Shown here: one piece after another, positions 45,369 through 56,232 of the stretch | Layout: each line of letters starts with the position of its first letter | Position numbering within the stretch: position 1 is the first letter of the stretch | Assembly: GCA_933228895.1 (NCBI GenBank) | Contig: OW121856.1 | Location: 14,587,805-14,651,804 of the forward strand | DNA: 64,000 nucleotides | Direction: 5' to 3' | Source: Platycnemis pennipes | Taxonomy: Eukaryota; Arthropoda; Insecta; Odonata; Platycnemididae | Notes under the pieces: generated by a model | Seen by the model: only the letters and a program-made list of their open reading frames with translations | What the model was told of the DNA's origin: nothing | Databases searched by the model: none | Translations under genes and position numbers: made by a program

Positions 45369-45372
45369 TTAA

Positions 45373-46108
45373 GTAGCCACAGCTCCTTCAGCTACAGAGT
45401 CACGGTTATTAGCCACTGGAACTAGTTGAATCTGTACTTTGTGAATTGCTTGCTTTCCTTATCGTCCGGCCACATTTTCAAATTAATCCAATCGTCTGTT
45501 CGGCCGATGCTTGCGACGCAAAGACTGGGACTATCTGATCGGCCGAGATTCAATCAATAATTCACCGCTCTTACCCTCTCCTCTATCCAAGCTCCTGCTA
45601 AACATGAAATGCACAGTTTGGGGTTGCATTTTTAGAAGCCACCTTTGTGGAAGATGAAAGGCTAACCGAAAGAACATCAACAAATACTTTTAGCAGAAAT
45701 TTCCACTTTCGGGCTTAAAGTAAACGCGATGGCAACCTTAAAGGATGATAACGTCATCATCAGGTAACATGATCCAATGCCGACCTTCAATGATTTGGTT
45801 CTGTATTGAATATTCCGTAGGGAAACACTAAGCTATACATTTCATTATTTAAGAATGATGCTAACTTGCCAACGTATGGGATTTGTACGAAACATAAGCA
45901 ACATAGAGAGTGTAATATGGCGATATTTGCAATAGGTTTCAGTGGTACTTGCGCCAGTATCGAAATATTCCTTGAAAAAAATTAGAAAGGAATCGTAGGC
46001 TAAAATTTAGACTGATAGTTTCTTACGTAAATTTGAATTCTATCAACTTAGTTACGAGAACAAGGTTATAGAAAGATATCAAAAAAGTACTTCATAATGT
46101 AAAGATTT
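45373..46108. other. No recognisable feature
   Basis: Anonymous sequence before the candidate exon. Confidence 0.45.
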
Positions 46109-46109
46109 A

Positions 46110-46439
46110 CAGTTTTTTATCCCGTCAGTAATTACAGGTCATGAAAAACCAGATTATTACACAATTGGTGTGTGTAATTTAGGTTACCATGCTTGTAGTA
46201 CATCAGATACAATTTTTACCTATGTTAGCATCGGTATTGTACCCTTTATTCTAAATGTGATAAATGTTTTGCTAATTTCTAAAACAAAAGATTATCCTAT
46301 TATAAAAATAACAGGTAAACACTTTCATTCTCGCAGCAGCAAACCTGTAAGCATCAAAAGATCAACATCAACACCCCGCCTTCCACAAAAAATAATGATT
46401 TTGTCTGAATGGTATGTAAATAATAGAATAGTTTTTTAG
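46110..46439 (+). CDS. Candidate terminal exon of an unknown membrane protein
   Basis: Not recognised. After a possible splice acceptor (AAAGATTTACAG, ending about 46110) an open frame reads FFIPSVITGHEKPDYYTIGV, CNLGYHACSTSDTIFTYVSI, a hydrophobic segment GIVPFILNVINVLLIS long enough with its flanks to cross a membrane once, then a basic, serine-rich tail HSRSSKPVSIKRSTSTPRLP and a stop at 46437-46439. An AATAAA-like AAAATAAATT lies about 40 bp downstream. It is the only frame in the window without repeat similarity that combines a plausible acceptor, mixed amino-acid composition, a membrane-like segment and a polyadenylation-like site. Against it: no upstream exon found, length about 100 codons, AT-rich DNA where chance frames are common. 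Confidence 0.3.
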   Translation, partial: QFFIPSVITGHEKPDYYTIGVCNLGYHACSTSDTIFTYVSIGIVPFILNVINVLLISKTKDYPIIKITGKHFHSRSSKPVSIKRSTSTPRLPQKIMILSEWYVNNRIVF

Positions 46440-46867
46440 CTATATATTTTCTCTGGCACCGTTTCGCTGAAATTGGAGAAAATAAATTTTGTGGAAAGAA
46501 ACAAAGTTTTGAGAAATTGATTTACACATAGTTAAATGCCTGAAACTTCGAACGAACGATTTAGTCTTATGCTGGGTTTTGGAATGCAATAGCCAGGGAA
46601 GGGTAAATACAAAATTACAAAGAGAGTTTATTAATGTGAACGTATTCACAATTTACAATATCTGTTATTAGTTAGTTACTAGGCCGAGCGAAATCAGCAT
46701 ACATGTCTACTGCAGACAATGATGTGTTCACTCGGAGCCAAAGAGCTGATCAATAAAATATTTTCTCATATAATATTTTGGCGTGATTAAAAGTGCGCTG
46801 AAGTTTATTTAGTTATTCACAAATCACGATATAGTAGAATATACAATGCCTCACGATTGAGCCTAAA
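46440..46867. other. No recognisable feature
   Basis: Anonymous AT-rich sequence. Confidence 0.5.
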
Positions 46868-48493
46868 GGCCGTTTTACACGGTGAATGATCATGCGAATG
46901 AAATCATGCGCATGAAGTTCATGCGTCGGGTAATACGGAAATCTCCTTGCATGAAGTTCATGCGCATGATCATGTGATCAAAATTAGAACATGCTGTAAT
47001 TTTGATCGCATGATGGCTTCAATGATCACGTGATACGAGCGCACGACGTCCGTCTTTGTTTTATGAGCGGGTAGAAGAGGATTCAAATTAAACAAGTGCA
47101 GGATGAAATGCAATTATAATTGGTTTTCGGATATTTTCATACTTGTACAATTAATTGGCGAGCCCGTGGAGTATATATAATTTTATGTAATTCTTAAAAG
47201 GAAATTTATATAGGCATTCACCTGGTGAAGTTCTTCAATTAATCACGTTTTGGGCGAAAGTTGAGTTGAAAATAATATATAATGCAGGTATTCTAAGATT
47301 TTGATAATTCTTGTGACAAGTAGGTATAGAGCAATACAGTATTAGGACAGAACATGAAATTTATAACAGAAAACAATACATTGAAATATCTATATCGGCA
47401 CTTTTTCGTTTTCTCTCAAGCCATTAATGAGGATGTCAACTATTGTTTGTTATCACAGCTTCTATGAGCTGGGATAAATTAGAACAAATAGCACGTATCT
47501 AACCTTGGAATACTACACTACGTATTCAGATAGATACCCTACAAATTTTCATGCATAATGAAACTTAATTTACCTTCATGAATTGTTGCCGAGTAATCTG
47601 GGAACGTTATAATCGTAAACTGTCATGGATACCATTCGCCCGTCGCAAAAAACCTTAGCGTGACAGCCAGCCGAAAACGAATTGCAAAATGTCAATATAA
47701 TTATTAATGTGTGTATCAAGGGTTGAATAGGGACAGTATTTGCTTCTTTCGTCGTCGTGTCTGATCTTTCATAATCATGTCTGGTGAATAGTATGAAATT
47801 GCTCCAGCGCCTTTCTTAATAAATTACGATAGGCCTCACAGTCCTATAATAACAGTTCATTTTGAATCAGACCTAGCATACCTTAACCTCTATTTCTCCT
47901 CTTTCCTGCTAGCTTTCTCAGGCAAAATTGTGGCCCCCACCATTATAATGGGCATTTGTAGCAGTAGATGCGAAAATTAAACCATACCGATCCGTCATTT
48001 AGAGCTCTACTTTACTTCAGATCAACTTAAACCTCAATATCTAGAAATCTTCGTTTAACACTAGGACGCCCGGACTTCTCGACATCATTTAACGCCCAAA
48101 TGGGGTCATTTTGACCCCCGGTAATTAATAAGTTAATTAATCACAAGGCATTTATATTTTTACATTTTTAGTGTTTTTTCATTAAATGATGTCCTAATGC
48201 TTCACATTCATCGATTTTTTCAGTTCATTATAGTAATATTTTTCTCGATATAACTATTTATTGAAACACCAACTTTGAGTGTTGGAATCATTTTCTCGAT
48301 TTTCTTCAGTTTCATTTTTTCTTGCCTAAAATGGTGACATGCAGTAAACAACAAATGTCGTCTACTTTATTTGAATGTATTTCTTTATGGTTTTTGCAGT
48401 TTGAACTGTTGAATTATGAATGATTTGTCCTACCGAAATTAGAAACACCATCAGAAAAAAATGTAAAAAAATTTAGTAGCCTAATGAAAATAG

Positions 48494-49925
48494 TTTTCAT
48501 CATCATCAGTATTTCAATCCCATGATTGGTTTACTGCAGCCCTCCATTATGCCCTATTTAGTGTTAATTCCCTCACAGTATGTTTACTCTTTCACGTCCT
48601 TCTTTATTTGCCCCATATACTTGCCCCTTGGTCTTCCTCGCGGGACCTTCCCTTCAATCTTCCCGTTTAATATATTTCTAATAATTCATTGTGCCTCAAG
48701 GTATGTCCAATCCATCTGTTTCTTCTATGCCGTAAGGTTTTCCATATTGTCCTTTCTTCATCTGCTGTTCTATACACCTCTTCGTTCCTCACTTTATCTG
48801 TCCATTTAATCTTCAACATTCTCCTCCAGCACCATGCTTTGAAGGCTTCAATTCTTCGCTGGTCTGCTTTCCCGATTTTCCATGTCTCTGATCCATAGAG
48901 TACCACGCTTCATACGATAAAGGGCTTCCTTGTTTGCAGCCGTAGGTTCTTTGAGCACAGTAGTTGTCTCTTCTTCATAAAAGCTTCCTTAGCTTGTGCT
49001 ATTCTTTGCTTTATGTCCGTTGAGCTTCTTCCATCCCAGGTTATAGTGCTGCTGAGGCAGGTGAATTTCTCCACTTGTACCAATTTCACTCGAATTGTGA
49101 TATTTGCCCTAAGCTTCTCTCTTCCGCACACTAGGATTTTAGTTTTCTTCTTGTTGATGCTCATATTATATTCTTGAAGTACTTGGTCCATAGTAGTCAG
49201 GGATGCTTGTAGGTCCTCTCGACTTTGTGCTACAACTGCGATGTCATCAGCAAACCAGAGCATGTTTATTTCTTCGCCATTCACCTTGATGCCCTTGATA
49301 CCAATTTACTCTGTGTCTCTTATTGCTTCTTTCAAGTATATATTGAATAACGCTGGGGAGAGGTTGCATCCTTATCTGAATACTTCATTTATTTTGTCTT
49401 CTATCTTCCTTCCGTCTTTTATTTGTATTGTGGTGACCTGGTTCTTGTAGAGACTACATTTTTTCTTCTATCCTTGTAGTCCATTCCAATTATTCCAATA
49501 GCTTCCAGTATCTTGAACACCTTGTTCCATTCGAAGTTGAGAAAGGCCTTTTCCATGTCCACGAATGTCACATACAACGGCTTGTTTACGTGTATCATTT
49601 TCTCGGCCAGTATCCTTCAGCTGAGCATTGCCTCCCTAGCTTCTTGGTTTTTCGTGAATACGAATTGATTTTCCCTTTTCGCTGAGTTGGGTTGGGTTGG
49701 GAAAAGATTCCCTTCGATCTTCCCTTCCATTCTTCTGCTAATAATCTTAGTAAGTATTTTCGATGCGTGTGACACCAGGCAAAAGGTACTCTGTTCTTCG
49801 CATTTCTCTGTCCTTGGCTTCTTCGGGATTGCATTCATTTCACACTTCTGGAAATTCTCTGCTGGCCTTCCACTGTCATAGCTATCTTTGATTATTCCAA
49901 GGGTATCTATTGCTTTGACCCCGAG
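48494..49925 (-). mobile_element. RTE-like LINE, second subfamily, most of the reverse transcriptase
   Basis: Minus strand, 5' to 3': MNAIPKKPRTEKCEEQ and CLVSHASKILTKIISRRMEG (fingers), NQFVFTKNQEAREAMLS, MLWFADDIAVVAQSREDLQA (catalytic FADD), INKKKTKILVCGREKLR, RIAQAKEAFMKKRQLLCSKN, then MVLYGSETWKIGKADQRRIE, AFKAWCWRRMLKIKWTDKVR and RWIGHTLRHNELLEI. The order is that of RTE-type polymerases; it ends with a (GAT)n tail at 48494. Frameshifts near 48905, 49290 and 49600. It differs from the 11055 family at about half the residues but keeps the same plan. Inserted in the piggyBac-type element. Confidence 0.83.
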
Positions 49926-50337
49926 TACCTTGAAAATAGTGAATGAATATTATATCAAATAGTGAGCTTACTTTTAGATCCACCCCTCCTAGTGTCTCTA
50001 CTGAGATCATCAAACGGGTGCTTATCGTCACATTCTGAGGATTATGTTCATTCTTCACAAGTTTCAAATGTCAGCTTGCCGTCGGAATTGTCAAATGAAC
50101 ACTCTCCACAATCTGACTCATCTTATTGAATCTTATGCAGCTCCGCAAGAATGTCACCAGAACATTATGCTGGTCTTTGAGAAATTTTTGATTGCAGCTA
50201 TCCTCAAAATAACGATCACACCGCATATTCGTCCCTAGAAGCCTCGACCAAAGGGCAACAAATACACGAACTTCACTTACTGTAACTGTGAGAATGAGTT
50301 CTAAGTTTGAGGGTTTACCTTGTGGAACCACTCGATT

Positions 50338-50496
50338 GGAAAATAAAAACCACTTTGTACATTCCACGGAAAGGTTTTATAGGTTCCTACCATGGTTTCG
50401 ACAATATCAATCTTGATAATGACATATATTGTCGAAATCATGGTAGAAACCAATAAAACCTTTGTTTGGAATGTACAAAGTGGTTTTTCTTTTCCA
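50338..50496. repeat. Inverted repeat with 69-bp arms
   Basis: 50338-50406 pairs with 50426-50494. The plus strand has CTTGATAATGACATATATTG TCGAAATC at 50413, a hairpin directly before GAAA, like the terminal motif of the Penelope-like relics. The arms also share CCACTTTGTACATTCCA. Confidence 0.75.
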
Positions 50497-51410
50497 TTGT
50501 GAGAACAAGTTTTATTCTCCACTCGTCATCCGAAGAGAGATAATCAGATTTGGAATAAACTAAGTAGATAATTTCCGTGCGAAAGTGGTAAACAAAACTG
50601 CATTCTTCTCACCCCGCAGAGATTGACAATGTATGATGATGTCAACAAAGTAATTACTAAATATTACACATGTAAACAAAACGAAAAGTGAGGACGTGAT
50701 GGGGAAAGGAAACAAAACTGTTTTGGAAACTGATACGAACTTGGAAGATAAGTAGCTGAATGAAAAATATAAGACGACAGAGCAGTGAACACATATGCAG
50801 CAGAATGTTACAAAAATGCAAATGAAAGGACCTTTAGCAGTGATAAAGCGCGCAAATGAACGCTTGGGTCAAAATGACCCCATTTGGGCGTTCAAGGTAA
50901 AATATAACTTAACTCCTCAATGGATTATTTTAGGAATGTAAAAATTTACGTAAGTGAGCATCTATTAAAATTATTAAAAGTCACGAGAGGAAATTCTGTT
51001 CTCTTAAAAAATGAGATCAAAAAATGAATTTAAAAATACGATTGGGTCAAAATGACCCCTATGGGCGTTCTAGTGTTAATTAATATTATAATTACTAAAT
51101 ATACACCATACTTTATTTAATCTATTACGTATATCCGACGACGCAGACGTCGTAAACAAACCATTCCGACCAATTTCGAGCATTGATACAGCTGCGATGG
51201 TCGGAAATCTCCCGTGAATCGATATGTACTATCGATAGGCCTACCACTGCGCATACTTTCTGCACATAACATTCAAGGAATTAATTCGAATGATCATTCA
51301 CCGTGTAAAACACCCTAAGCGGAATCAATTTCAGGTCATCACTTAAATTTATTCGCGAATGAAATCATTCGCATTATCATTCACCGTGTAAAACGGCCTC
51401 AATAACCACT

Positions 51411-51870
51411 TCCATTGGCAGAGTCAGCTGTGTGTCCCCCATTGTGAATGGGCGAAGGAGCTTCGCGGACTCAGTTGCAATTGGACGAAGTGGATGACGT
51501 ACAAATTCGCATTCCTGCCCACTTTTCCGAAAGAGATAAAAACATCATTTTTTTGCCGCTTTAAACTCGAGAACGACTCGACGTGTCGGAGAATGGAAAA
51601 GTAAGACTCTTTTTCGCATTAATTGCATGTGAAAAAATTCACTGCGCTAAGTGGTCTGCGTAGTGGTGGTCTGCCTAGTGGCCCAGAAAGCCAAAGGTCC
51701 GTGGTTCTATTTCCGGTGCAGGACAATTTTTTCACATAGCATTATAAGTGAATTTCATCGCCATTCACGCGGCAGGTTAGAAATATTTATTTATTTTTGT
51801 GGTCTTTTTATTTAGCAAATTCCATCAGGTTCCGCAATAAAAAAATATGACAAACTACACCATTATCCTT
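51411..51870 (+). mobile_element. Promoter-like MITE, copy C (left end lost, SINE inserted)
   Basis: Matches copy B from CCATTGGCAGAGTCAGCTGT to CCGAAAGAGATAAAAACATC and AGGTTCCGCAATAAAAAAAT. It starts abruptly after the composite element end at 51398. A 190-bp piece (about 51615-51803) interrupts it. Confidence 0.72.
51615..51803 (+). mobile_element. SINE-like insertion in MITE copy C
   Basis: Contains TGGTCTGCCTAGTGGCCCAG (A box-like, partly duplicated as TGGTCTGCGTAGTGG) and GTGGTTCTATTTCCGG (decayed B box). Absent from copies A and B. The flanks CTCTTTTTCGCATT and GTCTTTTTATTT may be a decayed target duplication. Confidence 0.55.
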
Positions 51871-51987
51871 TCATCTTCATTGTTTATTTACGTCTTCATG
51901 GGGGCGTTCTCGATTTGTTGTGCTGTAATCGACAGTGTTTTCAAGTATGTACTTGCACTAATACGCCGGGAGGAAAGGTTAAACGGA

Positions 51988-52234
51988 TAGGAACGGAAGA
52001 TGGGTGGAGAGAAATCCGGTGTCGGCATTAGCCTAATGTTACCGAAAAGGCGCCAAGGGTTCCACGGCTCAACGTCCCATCCGACGGACGGAGTACTGAA
52101 CTCGAATGCTCTCTGTAAAGCGCTTAATGAAGAGCCGGTTTAACAATGAAAAATATCTTCCACACCCGGAATTCGAACCCGTGCCCTCGTGGTGGGAGAC
52201 CAGTTCTCTAACCACTGAGCTAATCCGATCCCTT
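51988..52234 (-). mobile_element. tRNA-derived SINE (family S2)
   Basis: Full-length relative of 25217-25460: GGTGTCGGCATTAGCC, GGCGCCAAGGGTTCCACGGC, CATCCGACGGACGGAGTACT, and on the minus strand GGTTCGAATTCCGGG-type B box and TTAGCTCAGTGGTTAGAGAA A box, the clearest A box of the three copies. Confidence 0.82.
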
Positions 52235-52235
52235 C

Positions 52236-52340
52236 GTTATCTACATCTACATAATACCCTGCAAGCTACCATAAAGGTGTGTGGAAGGGGGTGAATTCTC
52301 ACCAAACATGCACTACATATCATGCATAAAAAAGGATTAG
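52236..52340 (-). mobile_element. LINE 3' terminal block (minus strand)
   Basis: TATCTACATCTACATAATAC then CCTGCAAGCTACCATAAAGG and CACCAAACATGCACTACAT is the reverse of the 3' UTR end at 4020-4110. It abuts the SINE. Confidence 0.75.
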
Positions 52341-52909
52341 TGCTTATATACTGCTCTAAACTTCACTATTTAAAAAGATAAAAATATAATATCTATACAT
52401 ATATTTAAAAAAGATATGCTGCAAGATAACTATTTGACCTTAAATTATAAACAAATAATGCGTTTAAGGTAAACTAAGTATACGATAACTAAGTATACGA
52501 TGCCAAAAGTCAGTAAAAAAACTCAATTCACTGATGTCTTCCCCGTTGCAAGACACTTATTGTTAGTTTTAGTTGAGACGAAGGGATTTTGAGACAGAAA
52601 TAATGTATAAGTTGATAATATTTCTTCTTAGTTTTAGTCATTTAATTTCACTTTCCAGGTGCAACCACAACGAACAATAGGCTTATATACTATCTTTATG
52701 CATTGACATTCATGGCGTCTAATATATGCAATCATAGAGAGACTTTACAATCGTACCTTAAAAAATAAAATCAAAAAATTGCAAGCATTGATGGTGCAGG
52801 AGTTCAGCTGCATGCAAACATTTGTTGATGCATCTTCCTCCTGAAAATAGGGATGCCATATAGCACTCCCCGTAAGGCTTATCAGAGCGAATAGAAGAAA
52901 ATATTCTCT
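52341..52909. other. No recognisable feature
   Basis: AT-rich anonymous sequence. Confidence 0.5.
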
Positions 52910-53560
52910 CGAAATGGAAGTAAGCACAGTGTCTCAGTTGGCAAAGATAAGGAAGAGTGGTCCATTTATACGTCGGCCTCGAGTCCCGAAGTCTCGGTCT
53001 TCGGAGGAGAGTGCAATCAGGCTCTCCGTCCATTGTGTGTGCTGTCGCAGATTGATCGGGAAGTCGATATCGTTTATCCCGGGGAGAGGACAGAGAGAGA
53101 GAGAGCTTTCCCCAACCCCTGTAAGGTCCTTTGACGCGAGGGCTAAAAGCATCGTCCGTCCATCACACCCCGACTCAAAGAAGAGGGAGAGGGAAAAGGA
53201 AGTGGGGGATTGAATGGAGAGGAGAAGAAGGGGTGTGTGAAAAGAGGAAGTCAACGTCTCTTTGAACTAGGCGGGAGTTGCGCTGAAAGATTTTTAATTG
53301 GTCCCAGGGACTTTTTGGAGAGAATAAATCTGCTTTCCGTGCCGGTGGGCGTGAAGGGGTGGACCAGCCATGTTAAGGGGGAGGGGCGGGAGGGGGAGAC
53401 AGCATCGCTTCAGTCTCCGGAGAACTTTTTAATTGCATCCCGAGAGAGACGTCGTGGGTGGGGGAGGGTGGATATATATATATTACTCCCGAACCTTATA
53501 TATATATATATATTTCGGGAGGGCGATGATTGAAGAATTCTTTTCTTTCCCTTCCGCCAC
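52910..53560. other. GC-rich, frame-dense block of unknown nature
   Basis: Five overlapping frames of 90-146 codons on both strands reflect lack of stops in GC-rich, purine-rich DNA (GAGA runs near 53090-53110). No domain seen. Around 53470-53519 are two AT dinucleotide runs separated by ACTCCCGAACC and followed by TTCGGGAG, forming a hairpin. The block could be a promoter and 5' exon, but no start can be defended. Confidence 0.35.
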
Positions 53561-54815
53561 TTCCCTCCCTCCAGGAAATGAGAGGGAGAATGAGGAAGAA
53601 TTATTGCTCTGGAATGGGAGACATTTATACAGCCAAGGAGGCGAAAAATACATTCAATCCCACTCTTTTTTTGACCCACGAGCAAACTCGAAGAATCGGG
53701 AAAATGAAAGGGTAAGGCGGTCCAAAAATCAACGATCTTACCAAAAAAATCAATGCTTGGCCGATTCGGGGTCATATTTTATGCATCAGGACTCAACAAA
53801 TTTGCATGAAAGACTTCCTGTTCTTTTATTTTTCCGGCCTATGATTTTTCCGCTCCTGCGCTTGGTTAATTAAGGTGGTTTTGGGTGGAGATAAAAACAC
53901 TTTCGAAATGGAATACAAAACTCGGGTGCAAACTTTGCGGACAGCTGTTTAGGTCCATGATTCTGTAATGAATTGATTTGAATTCCGTTTCAATAGCCAT
54001 TTGAAAGGCTTGGAAACTTTTTATTATTACGCTCGACTTCATTTTAGTTGTTTATAACCAAACAGGGAAAGAAGGCTCTGGTAAACGTTTCGCAAGAATT
54101 AAATCTCTAAAGAAATTGTGATGAGGAAAAGATGAACGTCACGCGCGACACTAATAAGGCAGAATATTTGATGAATGACTTCAGAGTTTCCCGGTGAATT
54201 GAGTTGATGAACGTCTTTCACATTTATATCCGGATTATACGTTTCGACAGCGGAGTAAGCTGTCGAAAAGTCGGCCAAGGAGCCACTAACTAAATTTGAG
54301 TCAACGTAGCGTAAAATTACGCATATTCTTAAAGTTTTGATTTTCTAAATAAATGTTTTTTGTGCCGGAAGAATACCGCTGCAATTGTTTAAGGGATGTG
54401 AATTATTGTTTCTTTAAGAAAATAAGCAAAGGTATTCGTAGAATAAATGGCAAAAAATCCTAAAAGAATATTTTTTCCCACCTTGGAACGGAAGGCCCTT
54501 ATTCTCGTAAGGCCAACGAGGTTTCGCGCAACGCGGAAAAATTGCGGAAAGTAAATCCCCCGTTCAAGGAAGTTTAACTGCATTAACATAGGTCTATCAC
54601 AAGTATAGCCTGATATTAAAGTTACTTATAATTAAATGGTAAGAATTTAAATTCGCAATGTGGCATGACCAGACTTATAGCACACATTTTAGGAGAATAA
54701 CTACGCAGGTCAAAAGTTAGTCACTATGTGTGAATTGTGGCCGTCAGGTAAGTGAAGGAAATTGAAGGTTTCAAAACAATAGAATGCTATAAGCTACCTG
54801 AAAATTAATAATTAT
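53561..54815. other. No recognisable feature
   Basis: Anonymous sequence; no repeat match within the window. Confidence 0.5.
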
Positions 54816-54817
54816 AT

Positions 54818-55230
54818 AATGGCAGCGAAGCATGAACAATAACAGCAGCGGAGAAGTCCACTCTGGTAGAATTTGAAATGTGGTGCTACCGAAGAATGAT
54901 GATGATAAAATGGATCGATCGAGTGACAAACGAAGAAGTGTTAAGAAGAGTGAGAGATAAGAGATGTCTACTGAAAACATTAAAAAGAAGACGGGGCAAC
55001 TTGATGGGCCACATATTAAGACACGACGGCCTGAGGAAGACAATCGTCGAGGGAAAAGTGAACGGGAAGAATGGAAAAGGCAGGCCTCGTGTGAGGTATA
55101 TGGAGCAAGTTGTGAAGGATGTAAAAGAGAGGAGCTACGTCAATATGAAGAGGTTGGCCGATAGAAGCATCGAGTGGGGGGCTGAGTCGCTAAGCAACCC
55201 TAGGATTGTTGACCCTAGATGATGATGATG
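54818..55230 (+). mobile_element. RTE-like LINE 3' end
   Basis: The frame 54878-55222 reads MWCYRRMMMIKWIDRVTNEE, KTLKRRRGNLMGHILRHDGL, KTIVEGKVNGKNGKGRPRVR, EQVVKDVKERSYVNMKRLAD. The natural stop is shifted (SLSNPRIVDPR follows) by a small change near the end; (GAT)n tail at 55219-55230. Confidence 0.84.
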
Positions 55231-56162
55231 AAGTTGTCATTATGCAGCACCGGCACCCATGAATTGAATAAACAGTACCGACTACCAGAGTAGATTAATG
55301 GTCAACTTGAAGAATTTTAGAATGGCCGAAGCATACATATCTCCTTAGTGTTCACTCTCTATCGAGAACAGGTGGATACAAGTCACATATACCTACCAAA
55401 CCTCCTGTAAACGTCCATTCGCTGTATACGATGAAAATAAATTTGCGAGATAGGTAAACTTTCCAGTAATTCAAAAATTCACTCTCAGAAATGCAAAGTA
55501 GGCCTTGTATTTAAATAATTCAAAAGGTGAAGAAATAAGGAATTTGGAAACTTTTTTTTACCCAATCTGAAGGATGTACGTGGATGATATGCAGTCGTGT
55601 AAATTGGTAGAATCATCTCTGGTTCTTTTCCAAAGAATAAATAAAACAAAATATTGTAAATATTGAGAACTCCGAGTTCCGTTACCGTAATAAAGACAAG
55701 AAATTGATTACAGAACAAGTCTTAAGAATTTTTTGAAGCTAACCAAGTTTAGTACATAAGAAGAAATAGAATACAAAACTCTTTTTTATTGATGAGAATA
55801 TAAATTGAAAGAAACATATGTATCTAGTCTATGGAAATCTAGAAATGCAGCAATAACGTTTGATTAAGGCATAATTTAGGCGCTATTTTTTTCAGAAAAA
55901 ATGAATGAATAAATGACAAGCTTATAGCCTTAGGGAAAACACAAACTTTGTAAATTTCACAATATACATTTAAAACACGACCGGTTTCATCGAATAATCG
56001 ACATCCTCAGGTAAAAACATATAGGATCCAGACCTTAAATAAGAGTAGGAAATTCAAGGGTTAGTGTCAGAGGAAGGGGGGAGGAGTAAAATTTGAGGCA
56101 GGGGAGTGGGGGGAAACAAGGGATGCAAGCGAAAGAGGAGTGAAGAGATTGGATCATCACAT
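55231..56162. other. No gene recognised
   Basis: Anonymous AT-rich sequence except for the terminal motif at 55978-56011. Confidence 0.5.
55978..56011 (-). ncRNA. Hammerhead-like core motif
   Basis: On the minus strand CCTGAGGATGTCGATTATTC GATGAAACC: CTGAGGA fits CUGANGA, the hairpin TCGA-TTAT-TCGA follows, then GAAAC. The flanking stems I and III are not convincing here, so it is at most a decayed ribozyme, probably from a Penelope-like terminal repeat. Confidence 0.4.
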
Positions 56163-56232
56163 CGTCAAAAATCACCCCCTGCCACTCACCCTTGCGGTGG
56201 CTAACAGGAGATTAGTAGCTGTAGATGTAGGA
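56163..56232 (+). mobile_element. LINE 3' terminal block, diverged
   Basis: CCCTGCCACTCACCCTTGCG then GTGGCTAACAGGAGATTAGT and GTAGATGTAG; a diverged form of the block at 4500. Confidence 0.6.

Larger units (their letters stand above)
48059..51075. mobile_element. piggyBac-type element, 3.0 kb, no transposase recognised
   Basis: Ends CACTAGGACGCCC and GGGCGTTCTAGTG flanked by TTAA on both sides (48055-48058, 51076-51079). The subterminal palindrome GGGTCAAAATGACCC occurs once at the left (about 48103-48117) and twice at the right (50866-50880, 51044-51058); CACTAG-type ends with GGGTCA repeats are typical of piggyBac elements. Internally it carries an RTE-like LINE and a fold-back. The remaining unique part includes a 98-codon minus frame (50071-50367) that I cannot match to the transposase. 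Confidence 0.75.
46868..51398. mobile_element. Composite DNA element with GGCCGTTTTACACGGTG ends
   Basis: Left end GGCCGTTTTACACGGTGAAT (46868) is inverted at the right end (51398 backwards); similarity extends through GATCATGCGAATGAAATCAT. A further inner terminus lies at about 51285-51310, so the right side holds two termini or a second small MITE. Between them are a piggyBac-type element (48059-51075) and host-element sequence 47050-48058 without recognised transposase. The end sequence resembles that of 16186-16412 only in the first 17 bases. Whether the two outer ends moved as one unit is unproven. Confidence 0.5.

Noticed and set aside
3240..52235. tRNA genes at B-box sites 3240, 23900, 25400, 39485, 41670 and 52170
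   Set aside because: All are part of repeated SINE units with shared non-tRNA bodies; none folds as a clean cloverleaf by eye.
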